64,000 nt of DNA from Flavobacterium subsaxonicum WB 4.1-42 = DSM 21790 (GCF_000422725.1 NZ_KE383909.1:1225178-1289177), one strand, 5' to 3'; shown: positions 7,876 through 17,229, counted from the first letter of the stretch. Notes: generated by a model not told the origin, from the sequence alone. Numbers and translations: made by a program.

Positions 7876-10370
7876 CCTTTTAATTGCCTTTTAATAAATT
7901 TCACTACTTCGTACCACAGCACTGATAAAGATCCGGCGGCAACACAAAGCATAAACTGGTTTACGTTTAGCATTTTAAATTTAAATAATGTGCTTAAATA
8001 GGGCACAAACAGCAAGAGCAACAGTAGCCCAATGGTACTACTTATAATATAGATTACCATAGGGTTTTTATATCGCGCCGTTGTAATAACAGAATAATAA
8101 AAAGACCTGTTAACCTCTGTAAGTACAACATTGGCAATCATCAACGTTGTAAAAACCATAGTCCGTGTACTATCTTCATCATAACCCTGATTAAAAGCCC
8201 ACTGATACATGCCTAAAACGCCGATAGTAATTACTAAACCCTGGATGATACTTGTTTTTAATTCTTTACTGCTAAAAAAAGTGGCCGTAAAAGGCCGCGG
8301 CTTAGTAGTCATAGCGTTCGCCTCGATAGGTTCATTTTCGTAAATAACAGAGCATGTTGGCCCCATTATTAACTCCAGTACAATAACGTGTAATGGTGTA
8401 AAAATATCAGGATACACCCACCCCAAAGCCAGTGGAATAAAAACCGTGAGTATTATGGGGATATGTATAGAGATTATATACTGTATTGCTTTTTTTAAGT
8501 TGGTGTATATCTTTCTGCCCATAGCCACTGCATCTACCATTTTGGCCAAATCATCTTCGGTTAATATTAACGATGCCGCATCTTTAGCAATAGTGGTTCC
8601 GTTTTTACCCATTGCAATACCTATGTGTGCTGCCTTTAATGCAGGGCCATCGTTAACGCCATCTCCGGTCATGGCTACGATCTGGTTGTTTTCTTTCAGC
8701 GCATTCACTATTTTTAATTTGGCCTCGGGAAACATCCGGCTAAAAACGTTGGTTTCCATTACCACCTCTTTAAGTTTATCGTCGTTAAGCTGCATCAGTT
8801 CGTCGCCGGATATGTTTTTTTTGTATCCTCTAAAACCAATTTCTTTTGCAATGGCAGCCGTTGTAAGCGCGTTATCTCCTGTTATAATTTTCACCGCTAT
8901 TCCTGCGTTATAAAAATCCTTAAGCACTTTTGCAATATTTTCTTTAGGTGGGTCGTAAAAAGCTACAAGGCCTTTAAATGTAAATGGAAACTCCTGCTGC
9001 AATGCCGGAAAAACCGAACCTTTAAAATTGCTTTGCCCCACACCTAAAACACGGTAACCACTTGCGGCAAGTTCTTGTACGGCCTTTTCAATAGCGTCTT
9101 TTTCCTCGTTGTTTAGATTTGAAACAGCCATAAGGGCTTCCGGTGCGCCCTTGGCTGCAATAATCCGCTCGCCATCTTGGTTTTCAAATATATGAGTCAT
9201 CATGGGTGGTTTTCCGCTTAACGGGTATTCGTGTACCATTTTAAAAAAAGGGCGTACATCGTTATCAATAAAGTTTACGTAGGCATTATGCAGGGCAGTC
9301 TCCATCGGGTCAAAAGGCACAGGTTCGCTAGCCCACATAGCAACTGTAAGTAATTCCTGAGTAGCACTGCTCAAGATTCCTTGCACAGGTACGATAGATT
9401 TTTCTGAAAAAATGTAAACCTTCGCCAGGCTCATTTTGTTTTGTGTAAGCGTACCGGTCTTATCTGTACACAAAACGGTTGCGCTGCCCAGGGTTTCTAC
9501 GGTTTTCATCTGCTTTACAATAATACCGTTATTCATTAACCTCCAGGCGCCAAGGGCCATAAACGTGGTAAATGCTACCGGTATTTCTTCGGGCAGTATG
9601 CTCATGGCAAGTGTAAGCGCGTTAAGCAGGCTATTGATAAAACTCTTTGTATGTATGTAATTTATAATCCATACAAGAACAAACACAATTACGCCTATAA
9701 TAACCATGTTTTTTACAAACCTGCCTATTTGCAGTTCTAAAGGTGTTTTTTCTTCGGCTATCGTTAAAAGGCTCAGGCCTATTTTACCCCAACGGGTAGT
9801 GTTGCCAATGTTGGTAACCTGCACCAGGGCTAGCCCGCTTGCAACAGCCGTACCCGAAAAAATGTTATTATCAGGCTGATCTTTATCTTTAAAAACCGAT
9901 AGCGATTCGCCGGTAAGCACCGACTCGTTTACGGAGAAATCATTTGATTGTACGATAATGCCATCGGCAATTATACTATCTCCTTCCGATACTATAAGGT
10001 AGTCACCAACAACCAGCTCATCAGCTTTAATCACCTGCTCAACACCGTTTCTTACCACTTTACATTGGGGCTGTGTAAACTGCTGTAATTTTTTTAACGC
10101 ATTATGGCTGCGCTTTTCCTGAAACAAAGAAATAAAGGATATTAAAACAATAGCAGCAGTTAAAAATATGCCGTCGCTAATTTTTCCACTCATAAAGTAA
10201 ATAAGCGAGGCTATTAAAAGCAAAAGTACCATGGGCTCTTTTGCAAGGCTTTTTACAACATTTAAAATGCAGTTCTCTTTTTTAAATTGTATCGTATTGC
10301 TCCCGAAGTTTATCCGGGCGGCTGCAACCTGCTCGTCGGTTAACCCCTGTATATTAAATTGATTTGCCAT
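7872..10370 (-). CDS. Cation-transporting P-type ATPase
   Basis: The 832-residue protein contains the phosphorylation motif DKTGTLTQNK (D303), the actuator loop TGES (153-156), and MTGDGVNDGPALKAAHIGIAMG in the P domain (cited in parts: TGDGVNDGPAL). About ten membrane segments are present, with paired helices near 45-85 and 220-275 and six after residue 640. The ion-site helix 4 reads PEEIP (260-264); SERCA-type calcium pumps have PEGLP there, so substrate assignment from homology is uncertain, although Ca2+ or Mn2+ is the best guess. An inner-membrane location is expected. It lies upstream-adjacent to the thioredoxin-like gene on the same strand (52 bp) and may be co-transcribed from the dyad at 10785. 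Confidence 0.9.
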   Translation of the reverse strand: MANQFNIQGLTDEQVAAARINFGSNTIQFKKENCILNVVKSLAKEPMVLLLLIASLIYFMSGKISDGIFLTAAIVLISFISLFQEKRSHNALKKLQQFTQPQCKVVRNGVEQVIKADELVVGDYLIVSEGDSIIADGIIVQSNDFSVNESVLTGESLSVFKDKDQPDNNIFSGTAVASGLALVQVTNIGNTTRWGKIGLSLLTIAEEKTPLELQIGRFVKNMVIIGVIVFVLVWIINYIHTKSFINSLLNALTLAMSILPEEIPVAFTTFMALGAWRLMNNGIIVKQMKTVETLGSATVLCTDKTGTLTQNKMSLAKVYIFSEKSIVPVQGILSSATQELLTVAMWASEPVPFDPMETALHNAYVNFIDNDVRPFFKMVHEYPLSGKPPMMTHIFENQDGERIIAAKGAPEALMAVSNLNNEEKDAIEKAVQELAASGYRVLGVGQSNFKGSVFPALQQEFPFTFKGLVAFYDPPKENIAKVLKDFYNAGIAVKIITGDNALTTAAIAKEIGFRGYKKNISGDELMQLNDDKLKEVVMETNVFSRMFPEAKLKIVNALKENNQIVAMTGDGVNDGPALKAAHIGIAMGKNGTTIAKDAASLILTEDDLAKMVDAVAMGRKIYTNLKKAIQYIISIHIPIILTVFIPLALGWVYPDIFTPLHVIVLELIMGPTCSVIYENEPIEANAMTTKPRPFTATFFSSKELKTSIIQGLVITIGVLGMYQWAFNQGYDEDSTRTMVFTTLMIANVVLTEVNRSFYYSVITTARYKNPMVIYIISSTIGLLLLLLFVPYLSTLFKFKMLNVNQFMLCVAAGSLSVLWYEVVKFIKRQLKG

Positions 10371-10422
10371 TGGAAGGTTTAATTGCTTAATTTAGTGATT
10401 CTTAAGATTAGGTAAATAATAG

Positions 10423-10728
10423 TTACCTAAGGTTGTACACGATATTCATCATGATATCTGTTTTAGATAACTCCTGATTATCCCTCCACAACATTTTGCC
10501 CTTTCTGAAAAGTATAAGCGTAGGGCTGAAACTATTTTGCAGATGCAAGCCATATGCGGACAAAATAGTCTTATTCTTAGCAGTATCAACTTTAATGATG
10601 CGCAGCCGTTCTCCTAGTGCATTAGCTACCTCTTCAAGTGCATAGGCATGTGACCCAAATGCTTTATTATTTACGAAATCAACTAAAACCGGGTCATCAC
10701 CATTTATAACGATTGTAAAATTCTCCAT
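10423..10728 (-). CDS. Thioredoxin-fold protein lacking the CxxC motif
   Basis: The 101-residue protein follows the thioredoxin outline: strand ending VLVDF (14-18), helix, IIKVDTAKNKTI (44-55), the cis-proline strand SFSPTLILF (P69) and a C-terminal helix. Where active thioredoxins have WCGPC after VDF, this sequence has KAFGS (22-26) and no cysteine at all in the protein, so it cannot be a disulfide reductase. A chaperone or adaptor role is the inference. It shares the divergent region with the L,D-transpeptidase. On its own side a -7-like TACCTTTC (10762-10755) sits 29.5 bp from the FNR-like dyad. Confidence 0.8.
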   Translation of the reverse strand: MENFTIVINGDDPVLVDFVNNKAFGSHAYALEEVANALGERLRIIKVDTAKNKTILSAYGLHLQNSFSPTLILFRKGKMLWRDNQELSKTDIMMNIVYNLR

Positions 10729-10784
10729 TATTACCGTTTTAATAATTAGATGTGGAAAGGTATATCCTGATTTGCGATAATAAA

Positions 10785-10798
10785 ATGATGAAAGTCAT
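10785..10798. promoter_or_regulatory. FNR-like operator between divergent trx-like and L,D-transpeptidase genes
   Basis: ATGATGAAAGTCAT fits (A/G)TGA(T/C)N4(A/G)TCA(T/C). Its centre (10791.5) lies 29.5 bp from -7-like elements on both sides: TACCTTTC on the minus strand (10762-10755) and TAGATTGC on the plus strand (10821-10828). One dimer could thus serve two promoters. Confidence 0.7.
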
Positions 10799-10846
10799 TA
10801 CACAGATAATAATACAGCTGTAGATTGCGTAGAAATTCGAGATGCA

Positions 10847-12385
10847 ATGTACAGAGCCTACTTCATACTGATTGTATTATTTTGTTCACCTTTGGTCAGC
10901 GCTAAACACTCCATGCAAATAATACAGGCCGGTGTAGAAAAAGTAGACAGCACAAAAATTATCGATTTTTACTACAGGCATCCTGACTTGAAGAATTATA
11001 AGACCGATTTACAACTATTTTACGCTAAAAATAATTATCAGTTTATATGGTACAATAGCAACGGGCTTACCGATTTTGCCGGGATTCTTTATAACGAACT
11101 ACAGCAATTGCCAATGGAGGGTATTTTTACGCCACCACCATATAAAAACGAGTTTGACGCAATTTTTACCGCTGATAAAAGAAGAGCAGATACCGATGCC
11201 GAGCTACTCATTACATCGCTGTACCTGTACTATGTAAAAAAAGTTCAGATAGGGTTGGATCCTGAAAAAAGTGCGCTTACGGGCTGGCACCTGCCCCGGC
11301 AGCAACTACACTATGCTGCGTATCTGGACACACTGATTAAAAATCCGGAAGCACGATCAAATGATGGCCGCTATTTGTTTAGCCAATATTATTATCTTAA
11401 AAAAGCACTTGCCCGATATCTTGATATTCAAAAACGGGGAGGCTGGCAGCCCATAACCCTGCCAAACGGTGTACAACAATTAAAGCCGGGTGATTCCTGC
11501 AGCACAGTTTTGCAGGTAAGGAAAAGGCTTTATACGGAAGGTTATTTGGAGTCCGATTCGGGCAAAACAGATTTTGACGCAGCACTTTTAAACAGTATAA
11601 ACAAATACAAAACCTTGCAAAACAAAGCTGCCGACAGCCTCATAACACCCGCCTTTATTGAAGAGTTGAATATAACTGTTGAACAGCGCATCCAATGCAT
11701 TGCTGTAAATATGGAGCGGTGCCGGTGGATAGCACCCGCTATCAACAATGCTAAGGAATTTATAGCGGTAAACATTCCGTCGTTCAGGCTGCATTATTTT
11801 AGAGAGGGAAAACCTTTCTTTATATCTAAAGTTGTTGTAGGCAAAGAGGCTACAAAAACAACAGTGTTTAGTGGCGCGATAAGCTATATTGTATTTAACC
11901 CTTACTGGAATATACCCAACAGCATCCTTAATAAGGAAATCCTGCCAGCCGTAAAAAAAAACGGCAACTACCTTGCTGCCCATAATATGGAATGGAATGG
12001 TAATAAACTACGCCAAAGGCCCGGTCCGGATAACCCCTTAGGCCTCGTCAAGTTTATATTTCCTAATTCAAATAATATTTACCTGCACGATACACCTTCT
12101 AAAAACCTCTTTATTAAAGAAGAACGCGCCTTTAGCCATGGATGCATACGGGTAGAAAAAGCACGTGAGATGGCCCTTGCGATAATGGAAAAAGAGGCGG
12201 GCTGGACCGAAGAGAAAACGGATAAGGCTATGAATGCCGGAAAAGAGAGTGTTTATTACCTTAAGCAAAAAATACCCGTTTACATTGGCTACTTTACCGC
12301 TTGGGCAGACGAACAGGGAAGCGTTGTGTTTTATGAAGACATTTATAACCGCGATGCAGCACTAGCCAACCTTTTATACAATTAA
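10847..12385 (+). CDS. L,D-transpeptidase, YcbB/LdtD-like
   Basis: A 512-residue protein with an N-terminal signal peptide (MYRAYFILIVLFCSPLVSA). A helical scaffold-like domain and a probable peptidoglycan-binding segment (about 210-265) precede the YkuD catalytic domain. The active-site motif is SHGCIRVEKA, with C433 as nucleophile and the upstream IYLHDTPSKNLF histidine. It forms 3-3 crosslinks in peptidoglycan, in the periplasm. The gene ends 2 bp before mlaE, so wall crosslinking and lipid transport are co-expressed. The promoter region carries an FNR-like dyad at 10785-10798. Confidence 0.9.
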   Translation: MYRAYFILIVLFCSPLVSAKHSMQIIQAGVEKVDSTKIIDFYYRHPDLKNYKTDLQLFYAKNNYQFIWYNSNGLTDFAGILYNELQQLPMEGIFTPPPYKNEFDAIFTADKRRADTDAELLITSLYLYYVKKVQIGLDPEKSALTGWHLPRQQLHYAAYLDTLIKNPEARSNDGRYLFSQYYYLKKALARYLDIQKRGGWQPITLPNGVQQLKPGDSCSTVLQVRKRLYTEGYLESDSGKTDFDAALLNSINKYKTLQNKAADSLITPAFIEELNITVEQRIQCIAVNMERCRWIAPAINNAKEFIAVNIPSFRLHYFREGKPFFISKVVVGKEATKTTVFSGAISYIVFNPYWNIPNSILNKEILPAVKKNGNYLAAHNMEWNGNKLRQRPGPDNPLGLVKFIFPNSNNIYLHDTPSKNLFIKEERAFSHGCIRVEKAREMALAIMEKEAGWTEEKTDKAMNAGKESVYYLKQKIPVYIGYFTAWADEQGSVVFYEDIYNRDAALANLLYN

Positions 12386-12387
12386 TT

Positions 12388-13158
12388 ATGGATTTACCAC
12401 GTTCCATACGATTTTTTTTAGAAGACACCGGAGACCTTGCACGGTTTACCGGCCACTACTTCGGATTGGGATTCTCCCGTCCTTTTGAAACCGGCGAATT
12501 GTTAAAGCAATGCTACAACATAGGTTATAAATCGTTTGGGCTGGTGGCACTTACCAGTTTTATAATAGGTTTGGTACTTACCATGCAGCTACACCCCACG
12601 CTGGTAGAATATGGGGTGGCATCCCAACTGCCGGTAATGGTGGGGCTTGCCATAATTCGTGAGATTGGACCCGTAATTGCAGCACTAATATTTGCCGGTA
12701 AAATTGCCAGTAGTATTGGCGCCGAACTTGGCTCCATGAAAGTAACCGAACAAATTGATGCTATGGAAGTAAGTGGCACCAATCCGTTTAAGTACCTGGT
12801 GGCAACGCGTGTACTGGCCGCCACACTAATGCTGCCCATACTGATCGTGATGGCAGATGCAATAGCGCTTTTGGGCGCCTACATTGGTGTAAATATTCAG
12901 GGTACAACCAGTTTAACGCTCTTTTTCTCCCAGGTTTTTCACTCACTTGAGTTTAGCGACGTAGTACCCGCCTTTATCAAAACTTTTTTCTTTGGCTTTG
13001 CCGTAGGTATTGTAGGTAGTTATAAAGGCTATAAAGCCGCCAAAGGGACTACAGGTGTGGGCAATGCGGCAAATTCTGCGGTAGTGCTGGCCTCTGTGCT
13101 TATATTTATAATTGACCTTTTGGCAGTACAAATAACCAACCTATTAGGATTTAATTAG
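12388..13158 (+). CDS. mlaE: MlaE-family ABC lipid-transport permease
   Basis: The 256-residue protein has the MlaE (YrbE) architecture of five to six membrane helices and the family signature IIREIGPVIAALIFAGKIASSIGAELGSM (seen in parts as REIGPVIAAL and AELGSMKVTEQIDAM). It forms the transmembrane channel of an MCE-type phospholipid transporter in the inner membrane. It is tightly packed between the L,D-transpeptidase (2 bp) and the ATPase gene (2 bp). No MlaB or MlaC homologue is adjacent, as is common in Bacteroidota. Confidence 0.93.
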   Translation: MDLPRSIRFFLEDTGDLARFTGHYFGLGFSRPFETGELLKQCYNIGYKSFGLVALTSFIIGLVLTMQLHPTLVEYGVASQLPVMVGLAIIREIGPVIAALIFAGKIASSIGAELGSMKVTEQIDAMEVSGTNPFKYLVATRVLAATLMLPILIVMADAIALLGAYIGVNIQGTTSLTLFFSQVFHSLEFSDVVPAFIKTFFFGFAVGIVGSYKGYKAAKGTTGVGNAANSAVVLASVLIFIIDLLAVQITNLLGFN

Positions 13159-13160
13159 TC

Positions 13161-13931
13161 ATGGAAACTAAAAAAGAAACCATAACCACCATTCCTGAGA
13201 AGCAGGAAACTGCAATTGTTATAGAGCACTTATACAAGCAATTTGGTACTAACAAAGTACTGGACGATTTTAACCTTACGGTATACAAAGAAGAAAATGT
13301 TGTGGTACTGGGTAAATCAGGCTCCGGTAAATCGGTACTTATAAAATGTATTATCGGCCTGTTACAGCCCGATAAAGGCAACATCATTATCTCAGGCAAA
13401 TCAATAAACGGATTATCGCATAACGAGCTGGATAAGATGCGATCTAAAATTGGCTTTCTTTTTCAGGGCAATGCCATTTACGATTCCATGACGGTGCGTG
13501 AAAACCTGGAATTTCCACTCCGCCGGCGATGGATCAAAATGTCTCAGGAACAAATTAATGCAATGGTTATCGAAGCACTGGAAAATGTTAACCTTGCCCA
13601 CACGGTAGATATGATGCCGGCTGAACTATCCGGAGGCATGCTAAAACGTATTGCCCTTGCCAGGACTATGATATTAAAGCCTGATATTATTTTATACGAT
13701 GAACCTACCTCTGGCCTTGACCCGGTAACCGCCAGGGAAATTGATAAGCTGATACTCGACCTGCAGAAAAAGTACCATACCACCTCAATTATTATATCGC
13801 ATGATATGAATTGCGTAAAAAAAACGGCCGACAGGGTTGTGCTGTTGCTTGATGGAAAGTGTTATGCACAGGGCACCTACAACGAATTTGAAATAGCTGA
13901 CGATCCAAACATTAAACAATTTTTTGAATAG
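13161..13931 (+). CDS. mlaF: MlaF-family ABC transporter ATPase
   Basis: The 256-residue protein has Walker A GKSGSGKS (about 51-58), the signature LSGGMLKRIALAR, Walker B IILYDEPTSGLDP and the H loop IIISHD. The LSGGM variant with DEPTSGLDP is characteristic of the Mla/Mce ATPases. It energises the MlaE permease at the cytoplasmic face. About 20 residues of charged N-terminal extension precede the ABC fold. The stop lies one base before the mlaD ATG. Confidence 0.93.
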   Translation: METKKETITTIPEKQETAIVIEHLYKQFGTNKVLDDFNLTVYKEENVVVLGKSGSGKSVLIKCIIGLLQPDKGNIIISGKSINGLSHNELDKMRSKIGFLFQGNAIYDSMTVRENLEFPLRRRWIKMSQEQINAMVIEALENVNLAHTVDMMPAELSGGMLKRIALARTMILKPDIILYDEPTSGLDPVTAREIDKLILDLQKKYHTTSIIISHDMNCVKKTADRVVLLLDGKCYAQGTYNEFEIADDPNIKQFFE

Positions 13932-13932
13932 T

Positions 13933-14922
13933 ATGAAAACTACTGCAACAAATAATATACGCCTTGGTTTATTTGTACTCTTAGGGCTTGCTTTACTGGT
14001 AACAGCACTGTTTTTTATAAGTAGCAGCAGCAGCTTTTTTAGCTCAGATGCGCAGTTAAAGGCAAGGTTTAGCAACGTTAACGGGCTACAGGAAGGCAAC
14101 AATGTACTTTTCTCCGGCATTAATGCGGGTACTGTAAAATCCATTGTTTTGCTTAACCAGCATAGTATAGAGGTTACCTTGCTTATTAAACAGGATGTAC
14201 TGATACACATACCCAAAAACGCTTTAGTATCTATTGGTACAGAGGGGCTAATGGGCAACAAGGTGGTAAACATTATACCACTTGCGGGAACCTTTCCGGG
14301 GATAAATGATGGCGATTACCTTGCCGTTGAGAAAAAAACTGACATTGATGAAATGCTGGCTACCTTATCTAAAACAAATAATAATATAGCGGCAATTTCT
14401 GAAGCTTTAAAAGGCACTGCCCTTCGCATTAATAACAGCGCCGTTTTAAAATTATTGGAAAATAAGGGAGTAGCCGAAAATATAGAATTGTCTATACAAA
14501 ATATTAACACCACCACAGCCCAGGCCCAGGAATTTGTTACGCAATTAAACAGTATTATCACCGATACAAAAAACGGCAAGGGCGCCGCGGGGCTGCTGTT
14601 ATCCGATAAAGACTTTGCTGCTAACCTACAGCAAACAATGGCCAACATTAAAACAGCCAGCGAAAATGCAAATACGATAACACGGGAAATGAATAATTTT
14701 GTGGCAACTTTAAATATAGCTATCGTAAACGGAAATGGCCCTGTAAACAGCCTGCTTAACGATTCTACGCTAACTGTAAAACTAAACAAGACCCTGGATA
14801 ACCTTGAAAAGGGAACCGATAATTTTAACCAGGATATGGAAGCCTTAAAACATAATTTTTTACTGAAGGGATACTTTAAAAAATTAGAAAAGCAGAAAAA
14901 GAAAGATACGGCAGAAGACTGA
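13933..14922 (+). CDS. mlaD: MlaD-family MCE-domain protein
   Basis: Start set at ATG 13933, just after the mlaF stop, in preference to an in-frame TTG at 13924. One membrane helix (about 10-33, LGLFVLLGLALLVTALFF) anchors an MCE domain (about 38-120, VNGLQEGNNVLFSGINAGTV and IGTEGLMGNKVV). A long helical C-terminal region (about 135-330) follows with repeated NI/NN patterns, which probably forms a periplasmic tube or coiled coil. MCE hexamers bind lipids between the inner membrane and the periplasm. Third gene of the mlaEFD unit. Confidence 0.9.
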   Translation: MKTTATNNIRLGLFVLLGLALLVTALFFISSSSSFFSSDAQLKARFSNVNGLQEGNNVLFSGINAGTVKSIVLLNQHSIEVTLLIKQDVLIHIPKNALVSIGTEGLMGNKVVNIIPLAGTFPGINDGDYLAVEKKTDIDEMLATLSKTNNNIAAISEALKGTALRINNSAVLKLLENKGVAENIELSIQNINTTTAQAQEFVTQLNSIITDTKNGKGAAGLLLSDKDFAANLQQTMANIKTASENANTITREMNNFVATLNIAIVNGNGPVNSLLNDSTLTVKLNKTLDNLEKGTDNFNQDMEALKHNFLLKGYFKKLEKQKKKDTAED

Positions 14923-14935
14923 AGCTTCATGAAAA

Positions 14936-15373
14936 TTACTTTACAATAACCTCCGGCGCAATATGGATGCGGGTTTTTACAGAGTTGGATATCACGCAGT
15001 GTTTTTCGCTGATTGCTATAATCCGTAATGCTTTCTGCACAGTTTTAGACGAGGGAACACATACAGTTAGCTTAATAATTACATCGGCAATCTGTAGTAA
15101 CCTATCAACTTCATCTGCCGTGGCAATGGCATTGCATTTAAAATCACTAAAAATAAGGTTAGAATTTTCTGCAACGGCTAAAAAGGTTGTCATTAGACAA
15201 CTCGTAAGCGTTGCCAGGTATAAATGCTCCGGCGACCATGCGCCTTCAATGCCTTTATGGAAATCAGATCCGGTGGCCACTTCGATCGATTGCGGGGAAA
15301 CTCCGGCGGTTAAAGTTCCCTTTCTTTCCCCATCCCACTGCAGGTCGACTGTATATTTGTGTTTTGATTCCAT
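14936..15373 (-). CDS. OsmC/Ohr-family peroxiredoxin-like protein
   Basis: A 145-residue OsmC fold with the two redox cysteines in place: C59 in LTSCLMTTF and C126 in EKHCVISNS. The family reduces organic hydroperoxides in the cytoplasm using the paired cysteines and a dihydrolipoyl or thiol partner. It is convergent with mlaD (13 bp apart). It is divergent from the universal stress gene, with two FNR-like dyads in the shared region. A -7-like GATATTTG sits at 15398-15391 on the minus strand. Confidence 0.9.
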   Translation of the reverse strand: MESKHKYTVDLQWDGERKGTLTAGVSPQSIEVATGSDFHKGIEGAWSPEHLYLATLTSCLMTTFLAVAENSNLIFSDFKCNAIATADEVDRLLQIADVIIKLTVCVPSSKTVQKALRIIAISEKHCVISNSVKTRIHIAPEVIVK

Positions 15374-15420
15374 TTTTACCCAATAGTGTACAAATATCTA
15401 TGTCAGTCTATCTATTATAA

Positions 15421-15478
15421 ATGATGTATATCATAGTAGAACAAAAAAGAGGTAGAATAAAAGTATGACCTGCATCAT
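15421..15478. promoter_or_regulatory. Two FNR-like operators between osmC-like and usp genes
   Basis: ATGATGTATATCAT (15421-15434) and ATGACCTGCATCAT (15465-15478) have perfect consensus half-sites, with centres 44 bp apart. The first centre is 29.5 bp from GATATTTG on the minus strand (15398-15391) toward osmC. The second is 29.5 bp from TATTTTTA (15501-15508) toward usp. Each promoter thus has its own site. Confidence 0.75.
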
Positions 15479-15534
15479 TTTTTTCATTAAGGCTTAGTGC
15501 TATTTTTACCGGCATATTTAATAATCCTTTAGCC

Positions 15535-16365
15535 ATGAAAAAAATATTATTTCCAACAGATTTTTCTAAAACATCGTTAAATGCATTTGCCTATGCGCTG
15601 CACCTGGCTAAAAAATTCAATGCAGAAATTATAACACTGCACGTATATGAGTTGCCGATAGGCATGGCAATTACCAGCTACGATTACTTACAGGAAAATT
15701 ATGATATTAATGAGTTGAGCGAATTTGAAAATTACAAAAGTGATGTGCCCAAACTAAGGGCTATTGCCGAAAAAGAACAACTGGAGCATATAAAGGTCAG
15801 CCATGTTTTAGAAAATGGAGATACGATACAGGAAATATTAAATCTGGCCCATAAAGACGCTATTGACGTTATTATCATGGGAACAACAGGAGCCACCGGC
15901 CTTAAGGAAACCTTTTTAGGCAGTATTACTGAAAAGGTTATTAACCAATCTAAAACTACCGTAATTGCAATTCCTGAAAAGTGCCGGTATACTTCAATTA
16001 AAAAGATGCTCTTTTTAACGCAGTATGAAAAGTTTGAAATGGATATTTTACAAAAAGCTAAAGAGATCGCCGATATTTTCGGTGCACATATTGATGTATT
16101 GCAAATTAAACTGCATCACGAGCCTATCGAAGCCATAATAATAGATAAGTGGAAAGAACACTTTAATAAAGCTGATATAAATTTTCATGTACTGGCTACC
16201 AATGCTATAGAAGAGACAGCCCTTGACTATATTGAATTAAATCACGTAAACATGGTTACCATGCCGGTACACCATAAGAAGTTTTTTAAACGGCTGTTCT
16301 CCTTTAGCCTTTCTACCCAAATGGCATTCCATTCTAAAGTACCGGTAATGAGTTTACATGCCTAA
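15535..16365 (+). CDS. Universal stress protein, two tandem UspA domains
   Basis: The 276-residue chain carries two UspA folds (1-145 and 150-276). The first has the ATP-binding pattern G-2x-G-9x-G(S) in GTTGATGLKETFLGS. The second lacks it and has degenerated, so only the N-terminal half is likely to bind nucleotide. Universal stress proteins accumulate in growth arrest and anoxia. The promoter holds an FNR-like dyad at 15465-15478 with TATTTTTA at the expected place. Probably cytoplasmic. Confidence 0.93.
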   Translation: MKKILFPTDFSKTSLNAFAYALHLAKKFNAEIITLHVYELPIGMAITSYDYLQENYDINELSEFENYKSDVPKLRAIAEKEQLEHIKVSHVLENGDTIQEILNLAHKDAIDVIIMGTTGATGLKETFLGSITEKVINQSKTTVIAIPEKCRYTSIKKMLFLTQYEKFEMDILQKAKEIADIFGAHIDVLQIKLHHEPIEAIIIDKWKEHFNKADINFHVLATNAIEETALDYIELNHVNMVTMPVHHKKFFKRLFSFSLSTQMAFHSKVPVMSLHA

Positions 16366-16408
16366 CATAAAATAGTATGTATTACTTAACTGTTCCAGTA
16401 GCGTTATT

Positions 16409-17212
16409 GTGCTTTTCATTATTATCGGAAGGTTGATTCTGCACGCTGTTTTTACAAATACTGTAAACAACTTATATAATAAAAATGATGCTAATGGGAT
16501 TTACGTTAATTATGATAAACTGGATGCGCTACCTCCGCCAGTACAACGATATTTAAGGAAAGTTGCTGCGCTCGGGATGCCCATGATCCATACAGCAAGA
16601 TTACGACACCGTGGCGATTTTAAAACTAGTTTGCACAAAGAATGGACATTGATAAATGGAGAGCAGTATTATAATGTAACACCTCCGGGCTTTGTATGGA
16701 AAGGATCAACGCGTTTATTTACCGCCATTGATTGTTTCATATCAGGGAAAGGCGGTTTGCGGGTATGGCTGCTATCTGCCTTTCCAATCAAACACCTGAC
16801 AGGCTCAGCAACTAACGAAGCGGAACTTTTGCGGTGGATAGGCGAATGCGTCTTATTCCCTACGGCATTATTCCCTTCCAACACTATTTACTGGAAACCC
16901 CTTGATGATACTGCAGCGATACTGATCGTTAAGAACAACAACAAAATAGTAAAATATAAAGTTTTGTTTAATGAGGCCAATGAAATATACCGGATAGAAA
17001 CCAGGCGTTGGTACGATAATAAGTCAGCGGAAAATTGGGTGGGAACATTCAGCGATTACTCTTGGTGTAAAGGCTACATTGTACCCTCCAAAATCGAAGC
17101 GGCATGGGTACTTGATGGTATCGAATATCCTTACGCCCGGTTTACAATAGAGGTGATAGAGTATAATTTTTGTGAACGGTTTGGCCAGTCGAAAGCCTAC
17201 GCTGTTCTGTAA
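16409..17212 (+). CDS. DUF6544-like conserved protein, possible N-terminal frameshift
   Basis: The 267-residue frame starts at GTG 16409. An ATG at 16377 in another frame begins MYYLTVPVALL, which would give a good membrane anchor if joined to LFIIIGRLILH by a single-base indel near 16408. The body (about 30-267) has GIYVNYDKLDALPPPVQRYL, a soluble mixed fold resembling the DUF6544 family as I remember it; I have no function for it. It follows the universal stress gene by 43 bp and precedes the Fnr-like regulator by 17 bp, suggesting one operon. Confidence 0.65.
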   Translation: MLFIIIGRLILHAVFTNTVNNLYNKNDANGIYVNYDKLDALPPPVQRYLRKVAALGMPMIHTARLRHRGDFKTSLHKEWTLINGEQYYNVTPPGFVWKGSTRLFTAIDCFISGKGGLRVWLLSAFPIKHLTGSATNEAELLRWIGECVLFPTALFPSNTIYWKPLDDTAAILIVKNNNKIVKYKVLFNEANEIYRIETRRWYDNKSAENWVGTFSDYSWCKGYIVPSKIEAAWVLDGIEYPYARFTIEVIEYNFCERFGQSKAYAVL

Positions 17213-17229
17213 AACTAGAACATAAAAGT

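Noticed and set aside
14316-14930. 204-residue minus-strand frame opposite mlaD
   Set aside because: It is the mirror of a well-supported MCE gene, Ser/Phe-rich, with no motif or ribosome site.
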